A stretch of 32,721 nucleotides of DNA, taken from assembly GCA_018500015.2 (NCBI GenBank), contig JAHBAR020000030.1:1-32721 (forward strand), read 5' to 3'. This stretch comes from Candidatus Kerfeldbacteria bacterium. Its GTDB lineage: Bacteria; Patescibacteriota; Patescibacteriia; UBA9570; XYC2-FULL-38-9. The notes beneath the pieces were generated by a model that ran no database searches, was not told the DNA's origin, and was given only the letters and a program-made list of their open reading frames with translations. The position numbers and the translations under genes are program-made. Position 1 is the stretch's first letter, and every line of letters starts with the position of its first letter. This document shows, in pieces, positions 22,628-30,758 of the stretch.

Positions 22628-22963
22628 ATGAGTACAGTACATCTCAAAATCAAATCCGGTGACACTGTTAAAGTGTTGCGTGGCAAAGATAACGGCAAGA
22701 CAGGCAAGGTCACTCAGGTCTTCCCACGTTTGGGTAAGCTCGTTGTTGATGGTGTGAACAAAACTATTCGCCACCTCAAATCACAGCGAAAAAGTGAAAA
22801 AGGTCAACGTGTCGAATTTTTTGCTCCGATTGCAGCATCTTCAGTTCTTCTTGTGTGTCCAAAATGTCAAAAGCCAACACGCGTTGGTGCGTTGATCACT
22901 AAAGGACAAAATGGTGAAGTGCAGAAATCTCGCCAATGCAAGAAGTGTAAAGAAACGATCTAA
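22628..22963 (+). CDS. rplX: 50S ribosomal protein L24 with zinc-ribbon tail, 111 aa
   Basis: L24 starts 50S assembly. The KOW motif is clear (KSGDTVKVLRGKDNGKTGKV, then VFPRLGKLVVDGVN). The C-terminus holds two Cys pairs, CPKC and CKKC, which should form a zinc ribbon; this form occurs in some bacterial lineages but not in E. coli. rplE follows after 9 nt. Confidence 0.97.
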   Translation: MSTVHLKIKSGDTVKVLRGKDNGKTGKVTQVFPRLGKLVVDGVNKTIRHLKSQRKSEKGQRVEFFAPIAASSVLLVCPKCQKPTRVGALITKGQNGEVQKSRQCKKCKETI

Positions 22964-22972
22964 AGACTGCAT

Positions 22973-23518
22973 ATGATGATTCAAGAACGCTATAAAGAAA
23001 TTGTGCCAGAGCTTATTAAAGCTACTGGTCGCAACAATGTAAATGCCATTCCGCGCATTCAGAAGGTGGTCATTAATGCTGGGCTTGGTCGCTCTATCAA
23101 CGACCCTTCATACGTTGAAGCGGCAGTTTCTGTGCTCCAACGCATCTCCGGCCAGCAGCCAGTGAAGACCAAAGCAAAGAAGTCTATTTCGAATTTCAAG
23201 ATCAAGCAAGGCATGGTTGTCGGCGCAAAAGTCACGCTCCGCGGCCAACGCATGAATGATTTTTTGAACAAGCTCATCACCGTCGCTCTTCCTCGTGTTC
23301 GCGACTTCCGCGGCATCGATCGTGATGGCTTTGACGGTCATGGTAACTACTCTCTCGGTTTCCCTGAACACATCGTCTTTCCAGAAATCTCAACAGACGA
23401 AATCGAAAAGATTGTTGGCTTGGAAATCAATATCGTGACTTCTGCAAAAAATGATGCAGAAGGTCTCATGTTGCTCGAAAAGCTTGGCTTCCCATTCAAG
23501 AAAGTTGATCAGAAATAA
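22973..23518 (+). CDS. rplE: 50S ribosomal protein L5, 181 aa
   Basis: L5 binds 5S rRNA and contacts the P-site tRNA. It includes [50 protein letters not shown] and [26 protein letters not shown]. The gene opens ATGATG; I take the first ATG (T at -1), and the second would shorten the protein by one residue. rpsN starts 2 nt after the stop. Confidence 0.98.
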   Translation: MMIQERYKEIVPELIKATGRNNVNAIPRIQKVVINAGLGRSINDPSYVEAAVSVLQRISGQQPVKTKAKKSISNFKIKQGMVVGAKVTLRGQRMNDFLNKLITVALPRVRDFRGIDRDGFDGHGNYSLGFPEHIVFPEISTDEIEKIVGLEINIVTSAKNDAEGLMLLEKLGFPFKKVDQK

Positions 23519-23520
23519 GT

Positions 23521-23724
23521 ATGGCAAAGACCTCAAGAAAAATTCGTACAAAACGCTCACGCGCGTCAGCTCAACATCGTAAATTTTCAACACGTATTGA
23601 GCGCCGTTGTCTCAAATGCGGTCGCAACCACGGCTACATGCGCGACTTCGAACTGTGCCGCATCTGTTTCCGCGAACTTGCAAACAGTGGACACATTCCG
23701 GGTATTCGTAAAGCTAGCTGGTAA
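23521..23724 (+). CDS. rpsN: 30S ribosomal protein S14, zinc-binding type, 67 aa
   Basis: S14 is a late-assembling protein of the 30S head. This is the short zinc form: [20 protein letters not shown] supplies the four zinc-binding Cys. The C-terminus [18 protein letters not shown] is typical. At 67 residues it is slightly longer than the usual 61 because of a basic N-terminus. Confidence 0.98.
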   Translation: MAKTSRKIRTKRSRASAQHRKFSTRIERRCLKCGRNHGYMRDFELCRICFRELANSGHIPGIRKASW

Positions 23725-23734
23725 CCAATATTTT

Positions 23735-24127
23735 ATGATGACAGACCCAATTGCAGACATGCTCACACGATTACGTAATGCCCAAATGGTTCGCATTACA
23801 GATATCGTTCTCCCATACTCAACTCTCAAACATCGCCTTGCAGAAATTCTTGCAAAAGAAGGCTATGTGACTTCAGTTTCCACTGCAGAAACTGATGGCA
23901 AAAAAGAGTTGAAAGTTGCGCTCAAGTACAGCGCAAAAGAACCAGCAATCCACGAAATTCGTCGCATCAGCAAACCTGGTCGTCGTGTATACGTGGGTGC
24001 AAAACGCTTACCGTATGTCTTTGACGGCATGGGTATCGCGATCATCTCAACCTCAAAAGGTTTGATGACCAACAAGCAAGCTCGCGAGCAAAAGCTTGGT
24101 GGCGAAGTAATTTGTGAAGTGTTCTAA
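23735..24127 (+). CDS. rpsH: 30S ribosomal protein S8, 130 aa
   Basis: S8 binds the central domain of 16S rRNA and in E. coli represses the spc operon. The ORF track starts far upstream inside rpsN. The real start is the ATG at 23735 (MMTDPIADMLTRLRNAQ), or the second ATG 3 nt later. The first has T at -1 and gives the typical length. The C-terminal signature GIAIISTSKGLMTNKQAREQKLGGEVICEVF is intact. Confidence 0.98.
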   Translation: MMTDPIADMLTRLRNAQMVRITDIVLPYSTLKHRLAEILAKEGYVTSVSTAETDGKKELKVALKYSAKEPAIHEIRRISKPGRRVYVGAKRLPYVFDGMGIAIISTSKGLMTNKQAREQKLGGEVICEVF

Positions 24128-24132
24128 CGCAT

Positions 24133-24675
24133 ATGCCACGAATTGCAAAACGACCAATCACCATCCCACAAGGAGTCACCGTCACTATCTCTGAGACAGA
24201 GATCATTGTGAAAGGTGCAAAAGGGGAGTTGCGCCAACCACTTCCAGCATCTGTTGCTGTGGTGCAAAATGACAATACCCTTTCTGTCTCTGCAAAAGAC
24301 TTAAACGATCCTGAAGCAGTTGTGTTGTGGGGCACTGTTGCTTCACACATTAAGAACATGCTTGTTGGTGTCACCACAGGTTTCAAAAAAAGCCTCGCTA
24401 TTTCCGGCGTTGGTTACACATGGAACGTTTCTGGACAAAAACTCACGATCAAAGCTGGCTACTCACATCCTGTTGTTATGGAACTTCCTGTAGGTATCAC
24501 GGGCGCTGTAGAAGAAGGCATGCTCGTGCTTTCAAGCATCAATAAAGAACTGCTCGGCGAAACAGCAGCCAACATTCGTAGAGTGCGTGAACCAGAGCCA
24601 TATCAAGGTTCCGGTATTCGCTACTCCGACGAAGTCATTCGACGCAAAGTTGGTAAAGCTGCAGGCGCTGCATAA
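24133..24675 (+). CDS. rplF: 50S ribosomal protein L6, 180 aa
   Basis: L6 lies near the sarcin-ricin loop and factor-binding site. It begins MPRIAKRPITIPQGVTVTI and contains LVGVTTGFKKSLAISGVGYTWNVSG and the signature REPEPYQGSGIRYSDEVIRRKVGKAAG. The usual PEPYKGKGI reads PEPYQGSGI. The length is normal. Confidence 0.98.
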   Translation: MPRIAKRPITIPQGVTVTISETEIIVKGAKGELRQPLPASVAVVQNDNTLSVSAKDLNDPEAVVLWGTVASHIKNMLVGVTTGFKKSLAISGVGYTWNVSGQKLTIKAGYSHPVVMELPVGITGAVEEGMLVLSSINKELLGETAANIRRVREPEPYQGSGIRYSDEVIRRKVGKAAGAA

Positions 24676-24689
24676 TTGAACAAGAGACT

Positions 24690-25037
24690 ATGAATCGCAA
24701 TCAACAAAAAGCACAGGCACAGCAACGCCGCGCACGACGCACGCGTTCTAAAATTTTTGGAACAGCTGCACGTCCACGCCTTTCTGTACACCGTTCTCTC
24801 AAACATATCTCTGCTCAACTCATCAATGATGAGGCAGGTATCACTCTAGGCAGCGCAACTGACACAACATTCAAAGGCACGAAGACTGAAAAAGGCCTCG
24901 CTCTTGGCAAAGCTATTGCAGCTGTTGCAAAGGAGAAGGGGATCGCTGAAGTCATTTTTGATCGTGGTGCATTTTTGTACCATGGTCGTGTGAAAGCCGT
25001 CGCCGATGGTGCCCGCGAAGCTGGTTTGAAATTTTAA
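24690..25037 (+). CDS. rplR: 50S ribosomal protein L18, 115 aa
   Basis: L18 binds 5S rRNA with L5. Typical sequences are RARRTRSKIFGTAARPRLSVHRSLKHISAQLI and FDRGAFLYHGRVKAVADGAREAGLKF. The length is normal. The 14-nt gap before it contains no Shine-Dalgarno sequence. rpsE follows after 9 nt. Confidence 0.98.
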   Translation: MNRNQQKAQAQQRRARRTRSKIFGTAARPRLSVHRSLKHISAQLINDEAGITLGSATDTTFKGTKTEKGLALGKAIAAVAKEKGIAEVIFDRGAFLYHGRVKAVADGAREAGLKF

Positions 25038-25046
25038 TGTGCATAT

Positions 25047-25661
25047 ATGATGAATATAAACGAACAAGCAGAAACAACAACACCAGCTGCGCAGCCAACT
25101 GAAGCGACACAAGCAACACCAGCAGCTCAACCGCAGGGTAATGATCGTCGCGGTGGTCGCTCACAGGGCGGACGCGGTGGTCGTGGAGATCGTCGCGGTG
25201 GTAAAGGCAAGCGAGAAGATCGCCCTTCTGACGGCATCGACGCTCGCATCATCGACCTCGCTCGCGTTACGCGCGTGATGGCTGGTGGTAAACGTATGCG
25301 CTTCCGTGCGTGCGTTGTGGTTGGCGACAAAAAAGGTCGCATCGGTATGGCTGTGATGAAAGGTGCTGATGTCCAGTTTGCTGTCGCAAAAGCAACAGAG
25401 AAAGCAAAGCGTCACATGATCACTGTCCCAACAGTGAACGGTACAATTCCTCATCGCGTTCAGGTGAAATTCGGCAGCGCAGTGGTGTTGCTGAAATCAG
25501 CAAAACCGGGCACGGGTGTCATCGCTGGTGGTCCGGTACGCGTTATGATGGAACTTGCTGGCATTTCTAACATCGTTTCAAAAATGATGGGCTCAGGTAA
25601 CAAAATCAATAACGTTTCAGCAGTGATGGAAGCATTCCAGCTGTTGAAAGCTCGTAAATAA
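25047..25661 (+). CDS. rpsE: 30S ribosomal protein S5 with RGG-rich N-terminal extension, 204 aa
   Basis: S5 helps control decoding accuracy and mRNA unwinding. The normal S5 body begins at about residue 64 (DARIIDLARVTRVMAGGKRMRF) and runs through GKGxxG-like GDKKGRIGMAVMKGAD and SGNKINNVSAVMEAFQLLKAR. Before it are about 60 extra residues: a Thr/Ala/Gln-rich part, then an RGG-type stretch (RRGGRSQGGRGGRGDRRGG). RGG boxes bind RNA in other proteins. rplO follows after only 3 nt, so rpmD (L30), normally between them, is absent. Confidence 0.97.
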   Translation: MMNINEQAETTTPAAQPTEATQATPAAQPQGNDRRGGRSQGGRGGRGDRRGGKGKREDRPSDGIDARIIDLARVTRVMAGGKRMRFRACVVVGDKKGRIGMAVMKGADVQFAVAKATEKAKRHMITVPTVNGTIPHRVQVKFGSAVVLLKSAKPGTGVIAGGPVRVMMELAGISNIVSKMMGSGNKINNVSAVMEAFQLLKARK

Positions 25662-25664
25662 CGT

Positions 25665-26096
25665 ATGTTGACTCTCAACTCTCTCCCTGCATCAGGGAAT
25701 AAAAAAAATCGCCGCGTCGGTCGTGGTGCCGGCACGCGCCGAGGCACATACTCCGGTCGTGGTATCAAAGGTCAACGCGCACGCTCAGGCGGCAAGGGTG
25801 GTTTGAAGCTTCGTGGTTTGAAGCAAACATTCATGCATGTGCCAAAATTTCACGGCATGAAGCCTCGTTTTGAAGCTGCGCAAGTGGTAACGCTTGGTCA
25901 GCTCGAAAAGATCGTGAAAGCTGGAGAAACAGTGAATGCAGAATTTTTACTCAAGGCTGGTTTGATTGAACGTCCAAAGGCTCGCATTAAAGTGTTGTCT
26001 CGCGGAAAAATCACAAAGAACATCACAGTATCTGTTCCAGTTTCTGCAACTGCAAAATCCGCTATTGAAGCTGCCGGTGGTTCTGTGACCGCATAA
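25665..26096 (+). CDS. rplO: 50S ribosomal protein L15, 143 aa
   Basis: L15 is a late-assembly 50S protein. The basic Gly-rich N-terminus KKNRRVGRGAGTRRGTYSGRGIKGQRARSGG is typical, as are GLKQTFMHVPKFHG and the C-terminal KSAIEAAGGSV. The length is normal. It directly follows rpsE without rpmD and precedes secY by 22 nt, which contain a TATACT box. Confidence 0.98.
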   Translation: MLTLNSLPASGNKKNRRVGRGAGTRRGTYSGRGIKGQRARSGGKGGLKLRGLKQTFMHVPKFHGMKPRFEAAQVVTLGQLEKIVKAGETVNAEFLLKAGLIERPKARIKVLSRGKITKNITVSVPVSATAKSAIEAAGGSVTA

Positions 26097-26101
26097 TCTG
26101 G

Positions 26102-26107
26102 TATACT
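26102..26107 (+). promoter_or_regulatory. Possible internal -10 box (TATACT) before secY
   Basis: TATACT lies 11 nt before the secY ATG inside a small CTGGT/ACCAG inverted repeat. If active it would give secY-adk-map their own near-leaderless transcript. The -35 would lie in the end of rplO and is not obvious. Confidence 0.35.
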
Positions 26108-26118
26108 AACCAGGCTGT

Positions 26119-27405
26119 ATGCAGCTTCGAACTATTCTTTCCAAAACATTCAAGACAAAAGAGCTTCGCAAGAAGATCCTCTTTGTTATATTTCTTCTGG
26201 TGATATTCCGTATTGGTGCGCACATTTCTATCCCGGGAGTTGATGCTTCGCAACTCCAAGTGCTGTTTGACCAAAATCAAGCCCTTGGTTTATTGAATGT
26301 GTTTTCCGGTGGCGCACTGCAGAATTTTTCGATCATGATGTTGGGCGTTGGTCCATATATCACCGCATCGATTATTTTTCAGTTACTCCAAATGATCGTT
26401 CCTCGTCTTGAAGAAATGGCAAAAGAGGGTGGAGTAGGCCAACAAAAAATTCAACAATGGACACGTTGGCTCTCCGTTCCTCTTGCAGCAGCTCAAGGAT
26501 ATGCGACAATCAACTTGCTTCAATCAAGCGCAGGCAGCCAATCAATTTTAGCAGCCTTTAGTTTCATGGATTGGGTCGTGGCAATTACCGCTGTTGTTGG
26601 TGGTTCTCTATTCTTGATGTGGATCGGTGAGTTGATCTCTGAGCAAAAAATTGGCAATGGTGTTTCACTGGTGATTTTTGCCGGCATCGTGGCATCATTA
26701 CCTTCAATAGTACAGCAACTCCTTGTGAGCTTTGATTCATCGCAAATTCCATCCTTCTTAGGGTTTGCTGTCATCATGCTTGTGACCATCATTGCCGTCG
26801 TCTTTGTTACAGAGGCGTATCGTAATATCCCTATTTCGCATGCGCGTCATCACGCTCAAAATGGTCAACAAAATAGCCAGCTCCCATTGCGCGTGAATCA
26901 AGCCGGTGTGATTCCAATTATCTTTGCTGTCTCGTTGATTGTTATGCCGCAACTCGCTGCCCAATATGCGCTGCAAATGAATATCTTCCCAACACTCGCG
27001 AATGCATATAATAGCGTCATTTCATTCATGAACAACCAGTTTAATTACGGAGCAATATACTTCTTGCTTGTTGTTATCTTCACATACTTCTATACCGCGG
27101 TTGTTTTCCACCCTGATCGCATCGCAGAAAATTTACAACGTGGTGGTAGCTTCATTCCGGGTGTACGGCCGGGCAAGCAAACAGTTGAGTACCTCACTTT
27201 TATTTCAAATCGTATTGTTTTGGCAGGAGCTGTTTTCCTTGGCTTGATTGCTGTTTTGCCGATAGTCGTACAAGGTGCATTGGGTGGATCGTTTCAAAAT
27301 ATCGCGGTTGGCGGAACGAGTTTATTGATCGTTGTTTCAGTCGCGCTTGAAACCATCAAGCAGCTCGAAGCTCAACTCCTGTTGCGTAACTACGAATATC
27401 TTTAA
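26119..27405 (+). CDS. secY: Protein translocase subunit SecY, 428 aa
   Basis: SecY forms the membrane channel for Sec-dependent export and insertion. About ten membrane helices are visible. Helix 1 starts KKILFVIFLLVIFRIGAHISIPGVD, the plug region follows in the first external loop (GGALQNFSIMMLGVGPYITASII), and the cytosolic loop with HARHHAQNGQQNSQLPLRVNQAGVIPIIF and RPGKQTVEYL contacts SecA and the ribosome. The length is typical. It supports export of the secreted proteins seen upstream. Confidence 0.99.
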   Translation: MQLRTILSKTFKTKELRKKILFVIFLLVIFRIGAHISIPGVDASQLQVLFDQNQALGLLNVFSGGALQNFSIMMLGVGPYITASIIFQLLQMIVPRLEEMAKEGGVGQQKIQQWTRWLSVPLAAAQGYATINLLQSSAGSQSILAAFSFMDWVVAITAVVGGSLFLMWIGELISEQKIGNGVSLVIFAGIVASLPSIVQQLLVSFDSSQIPSFLGFAVIMLVTIIAVVFVTEAYRNIPISHARHHAQNGQQNSQLPLRVNQAGVIPIIFAVSLIVMPQLAAQYALQMNIFPTLANAYNSVISFMNNQFNYGAIYFLLVVIFTYFYTAVVFHPDRIAENLQRGGSFIPGVRPGKQTVEYLTFISNRIVLAGAVFLGLIAVLPIVVQGALGGSFQNIAVGGTSLLIVVSVALETIKQLEAQLLLRNYEYL

Positions 27406-27410
27406 TTCTC

Positions 27411-28061
27411 ATGAAAGAAGGTGTACCACACATCATTTGCCTCTTTGGTCCGCAAGGGTCAGGCAAAGGCACGCAAGCGGAGCGTTTGAGTGCATGGCTT
27501 GGTATTCCGCATATTTCACCGGGTAATATTTTTCGTAAAGCAATGGCTGACGAAACCGATCTTGGCAAACAAGTCGCCGACATCATCAACAGCGGTCATC
27601 TTGTGCCGGACGAAGTCACCAACACGCTCATGCGCGAACGCATTGAGCAAGAAGATTGTCTCATGGGGTTTGTGTTTGATGGCTATCCTCGTAATACAGC
27701 TCAGAACGATGCTCTACATGCAATGACTCAACTCACTCATGCTCTTGTCATTGATATTCCTGAAGAAGAGTCTCTCCATCGTATAGGTGAGCGTCGTGTG
27801 TGCTCACAATGTGGCATGACATATCATCTTACATTTAAACCTTCTAAAGTTACGGGCGTGTGTGATGTGTGCGGCAGCGCTCTTACTCATCGCGACGACG
27901 ATAAGCCCGATGCAATTCGTAAGCGCCTGGACATTTACCATACGAGTACCGAACCTCTGATTACAAGTTTTGAACAACGCGGCATCGTTCATCGTATTAA
28001 CGGCATGGGAAGCATTGATGATGTGTGGAAGCGCGTTCAAGAAGCAATTCAAAAAGAGTAG
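27411..28061 (+). CDS. adk: Adenylate kinase with zinc-binding LID, 216 aa
   Basis: Adk interconverts ATP+AMP and 2 ADP. The P-loop FGPQGSGKGTQAE lies near the N-terminus, GYPRN near residue 93 forms part of the AMP site, and RKRLDIYHTSTEPL follows the LID. The LID carries Cys131-x2-Cys134 and Cys151-x2-Cys154, the zinc-stabilised form also found in Gram-positives. The start has C at -1. The secY-adk-map order is classical for the spc operon. Confidence 0.98.
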   Translation: MKEGVPHIICLFGPQGSGKGTQAERLSAWLGIPHISPGNIFRKAMADETDLGKQVADIINSGHLVPDEVTNTLMRERIEQEDCLMGFVFDGYPRNTAQNDALHAMTQLTHALVIDIPEEESLHRIGERRVCSQCGMTYHLTFKPSKVTGVCDVCGSALTHRDDDKPDAIRKRLDIYHTSTEPLITSFEQRGIVHRINGMGSIDDVWKRVQEAIQKE

Positions 28062-28064
28062 TAT

Positions 28065-28811
28065 ATGGCAATAATCAAAACAAAGGCAGAAATCGCCATC
28101 TTACGTGAAGGCGGTCATATTTTAGCAGAGGCAATGCAGCATCTGTCCACTGCTGTGCGCCCCGGAGTGACTACGAACGATCTGGATAAGATGTTTGTTG
28201 AGTTCATTACAGCGCGTGGCGCAACAGCGTCATTTTTAGGGTATCATGGATACGCTAAATCAATTTGTACATCAATCAACGAAGAGGTTGTTCATGGTAT
28301 TCCATCAGATCGTATGTTGCAGGAGGGTGACATCATTGGTGTTGATATTGGCATTCGTTATAAAAAATTCTGTACTGACATGGCGCGCACTTTTGCTGTG
28401 GGCAAAATTTCCATGCCGGCACAACATCTCATTGATGTTACTCGCAACTCTTTGGATGAAGCAATCCCCGTATTGCGAGCAGGCAATACGATCGGTGATA
28501 TTGGCGCAACAATACAGCAGTGCGTTGAAGCGGAAAAATGTTCTATTGTTCGTGTGCTTGTTGGCCATGGCGTTGGTCAATCAGTGCATGAAGAGCCGCA
28601 AGTACCCAATTATGGTAAGCGCGGCAAGGGTCGTGTGCTAGAGGTGGGCATGGTGCTCGCTGTTGAGCCTATGGTGAATATCGGTAGCTCAAAAGTTGAG
28701 TTTGACGAAGATGATGGATGGACAGTGCGCACGGCTGACCGTTCGCTCTCCGCGCACTTCGAAGACACAATTGCTATTTTGGAGGATGGACCCGAAATTT
28801 TGACTCGTTAA
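28065..28811 (+). CDS. map: Type I methionine aminopeptidase, 248 aa
   Basis: Map removes the initiator Met from nascent proteins. All five metal ligands are present: Asp94 (GVDIG), Asp105 (TDMAR), His168 (GHGVG), Glu201 (VEPMV) and Glu233 (FEDTI). The catalytic His in GYHGYAKSICTSINEEVVHGIP is also visible. The length is normal and there is no N-terminal zinc finger. It starts 3 nt after adk. The infA-rpmJ-rpsM block that usually follows is absent. Confidence 0.98.
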   Translation: MAIIKTKAEIAILREGGHILAEAMQHLSTAVRPGVTTNDLDKMFVEFITARGATASFLGYHGYAKSICTSINEEVVHGIPSDRMLQEGDIIGVDIGIRYKKFCTDMARTFAVGKISMPAQHLIDVTRNSLDEAIPVLRAGNTIGDIGATIQQCVEAEKCSIVRVLVGHGVGQSVHEEPQVPNYGKRGKGRVLEVGMVLAVEPMVNIGSSKVEFDEDDGWTVRTADRSLSAHFEDTIAILEDGPEILTR

Positions 28812-28821
28812 CACACATCCT

Positions 28822-29217
28822 ATGAAATATCTTGGTATTGATTTTGGAACAAAGCGTACAGGTCTCGCCATTGCTCCAGATGGACGTGTGGCCGTGCTTA
28901 AAGAAACCATACGCTCCCAAAGTCAAAATGCAACAATCAAAAGAGTAAAAGAAATCGTTGAGAATGATGCTATTGAGTGTATTGTTGTTGGTCATCCGCT
29001 ACACCTTGACTCATCTCACACAGAGATGACCGAACAGGTTGAGCGTTTTGTTGAAAAGTTGCGTAATCATGTTTCTGTTCCGGTGCAATTGTTTGATGAA
29101 CGAATGACAAGCGAAATGGCTGCAACACTGCTGCGTGGTGTGAAAGATGCAGAGCGTGACCAAGTAGCTGCTCAGATTGTCCTGCAGAATTTTTTGGATC
29201 AGTTGCCAAAAGAATAG
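28822..29217 (+). CDS. ruvX: Putative Holliday junction resolvase / pre-16S rRNA nuclease YqgF, 131 aa
   Basis: The RNase H-like fold starts YLGIDFGTKRTGLAIA, with the first catalytic Asp, followed by IECIVVGHPLHLDSSHTEMTEQVERFVEKL and FDERMTSEMAATLL. A late Asp near the C-terminus (RDQVAAQIVLQNFLD) completes the site. YqgF proteins process the 5' end of 16S rRNA in E. coli and were first predicted as resolvases. The position after the ribosomal operon fits the rRNA role. The gap to map is 10 nt, and the next gene begins 1 nt after its stop. Confidence 0.93.
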   Translation: MKYLGIDFGTKRTGLAIAPDGRVAVLKETIRSQSQNATIKRVKEIVENDAIECIVVGHPLHLDSSHTEMTEQVERFVEKLRNHVSVPVQLFDERMTSEMAATLLRGVKDAERDQVAAQIVLQNFLDQLPKE

Positions 29218-29218
29218 T

Positions 29219-30301
29219 ATGTCGTTGCTGACCCTCATCAGCGTGATGGTTGTACCAATACTTTCAGTGTTGGTGACTGTTCGTGTGCGTAAAATTGCGC
29301 AACAGGTGCAAGTGCTTGACATTCCAACTGAGGAAAGCAAAAAAATTCATCGTACGCCAACCCCGCTTGCCGGAGGAGTCGCGGTTATCATTGCATGGTT
29401 GTGTGGAGTACTACTTGTGTGGCCGGAGATCACGAATGGGTATGTGCTGCCTAAGCATCTCGTTGGTATCATGATCGCGTCGTTGGTCATTGTTGTTGGG
29501 GGTGTTTGGGACGACGTAAAGAATCTCAAGCCTCATATGCAAATACTCGCGCCACTTACGGCAATCATTATTGTCATCATGAGCGGCATTGGCGTGAGTA
29601 CTCTTACTAATCCTTTTGGCGCACCGATTTCTCTTGAGGGGTATCGCGTTGTATTTTTTTCTATTCATGGCATTCCATATGGCATTTCACTTTTTGCTGA
29701 TCTTTTCACATTAGTGTGGCTGTTGGGCATGATGTACACTACAAAGCTTCTAGATGGAATTGATGGGCTGGTTTCGAGCATGGCTATTGTTGGTGCTTTA
29801 TTTTTAGCACTACTCAGTTTTACAACGCGCGTCAACCAACCCGAAACAGGAATTCTCGCACTTATGCTCGCTGGAGCATTTGCCGGATTCTTGATATTCA
29901 ATTGGCATCCCGCATCAATTTTTTTGGGAGAATCTGGCTCCTTGTTTGCTGGATTTTCACTTGGCGTTCTCTCTATTTTTTCAGGTGCAAAAATCGCGAC
30001 AACACTCTTAATTTTCGCATTACCTATTCTTGATGTGATGTGGGTTATTGGACGTCGTTTGTTTGTCGAAAAACGATCACCGTTTTCTGGTGACCGTTTA
30101 CACTTGCATCAACGCTTGCTTGATGCTGGATTTTCTCAACGCCAAACAGTTGTCTTTTTATTATCACTCACCGTTGCGTTTGGTTCATGTGGATTACTGT
30201 TCGAAACAAAACAAAAACTCATTGCGTTGACTGTCGCCGGTCTGTGCATGATTATGCTTGGCATCGCACTCTCATGGAAAAGAAAACAGCCCGTCGATTA
30301 A
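29219..30301 (+). CDS. WecA/MraY-family polyprenyl-phosphate sugar-1-phosphate transferase, 360 aa
   Basis: This is a polytopic protein with about 10-11 helices. Family members transfer a sugar-1-phosphate from a UDP-sugar to undecaprenyl phosphate and start cell-wall or surface glycan synthesis. Family marks are KIHRTPTPLAGGVAV at about residue 40, GGVWDD (Asp98, Asp99), LLDGIDGL (Asp179, Asp182), FLGESGS (Glu238) and the DRLHLHQRLLD loop. Two positions differ from the usual: Lys176 replaces the Asn of NxxDG, and Glu238 replaces the Asp of GDSGS. The histidine loop favours the WecA/TagO branch over MraY. I use the ATG at 29219. It overlaps the next gene by 28 nt. Confidence 0.88.
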   Translation: MSLLTLISVMVVPILSVLVTVRVRKIAQQVQVLDIPTEESKKIHRTPTPLAGGVAVIIAWLCGVLLVWPEITNGYVLPKHLVGIMIASLVIVVGGVWDDVKNLKPHMQILAPLTAIIIVIMSGIGVSTLTNPFGAPISLEGYRVVFFSIHGIPYGISLFADLFTLVWLLGMMYTTKLLDGIDGLVSSMAIVGALFLALLSFTTRVNQPETGILALMLAGAFAGFLIFNWHPASIFLGESGSLFAGFSLGVLSIFSGAKIATTLLIFALPILDVMWVIGRRLFVEKRSPFSGDRLHLHQRLLDAGFSQRQTVVFLLSLTVAFGSCGLLFETKQKLIALTVAGLCMIMLGIALSWKRKQPVD

Positions 30302-30741
30302 TCCTGTTCACATGCATCGCTCTGTGTGTGATTTGCGCTACGGTGGCACTGTTGTGGATTTCTCGCGCGCAGAAAAAAATAGTGAAAATTAATGATGCGA
30401 TATTTTATGTTGATGTTGCAGCGGATGATGCAGAGCGAGCGCGTGGGCTGCAGGGGCGAGACTCTTTGGCGCACAATGAAGGGATGCTCTTTGTTTTTCA
30501 GACACCGGAGAGATACGTATTTTGGATGAAAGACGTACGCTTTGATTTAGATATTATTTGGATACGTGATGGTCGCATTATCGATCTCACGCGCCATGCA
30601 CGCGCAGCTGATTCGTCAACTCCTGATGATGAACTTGAGCGTTTTATTCCAGCAGAGAACGTTGACAGCGTCCTCGAAGTTTCTGCCGGAACTATCGACA
30701 CCTATACATTCATGATAGGGGATAGAGTAGTGGTGGAATAA
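30274..30741 (+). CDS. Membrane-anchored DUF192 protein, 155 aa
   Basis: One N-terminal helix (LILFTCIALCVICATVALLWI, about 9-29) is followed by a DUF192 domain: VDVAADDAERARGLQGRDSL, GMLFVF, YVFWMKDVRFDLDIIWI and VDSVLEVSAGTID. DUF192 proteins are small extracytoplasmic beta-barrel domains of unknown function. The start is the ATG at 30274, within the end of the previous gene (28-nt overlap), which suggests translational coupling. It is the last plus-strand gene of the long run, and no clear terminator follows in the 17 nt before the convergent gene. Confidence 0.88.
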   Translation: MEKKTARRLILFTCIALCVICATVALLWISRAQKKIVKINDAIFYVDVAADDAERARGLQGRDSLAHNEGMLFVFQTPERYVFWMKDVRFDLDIIWIRDGRIIDLTRHARAADSSTPDDELERFIPAENVDSVLEVSAGTIDTYTFMIGDRVVVE

Positions 30742-30758
30742 AGACTAGAAAGGCTTGG

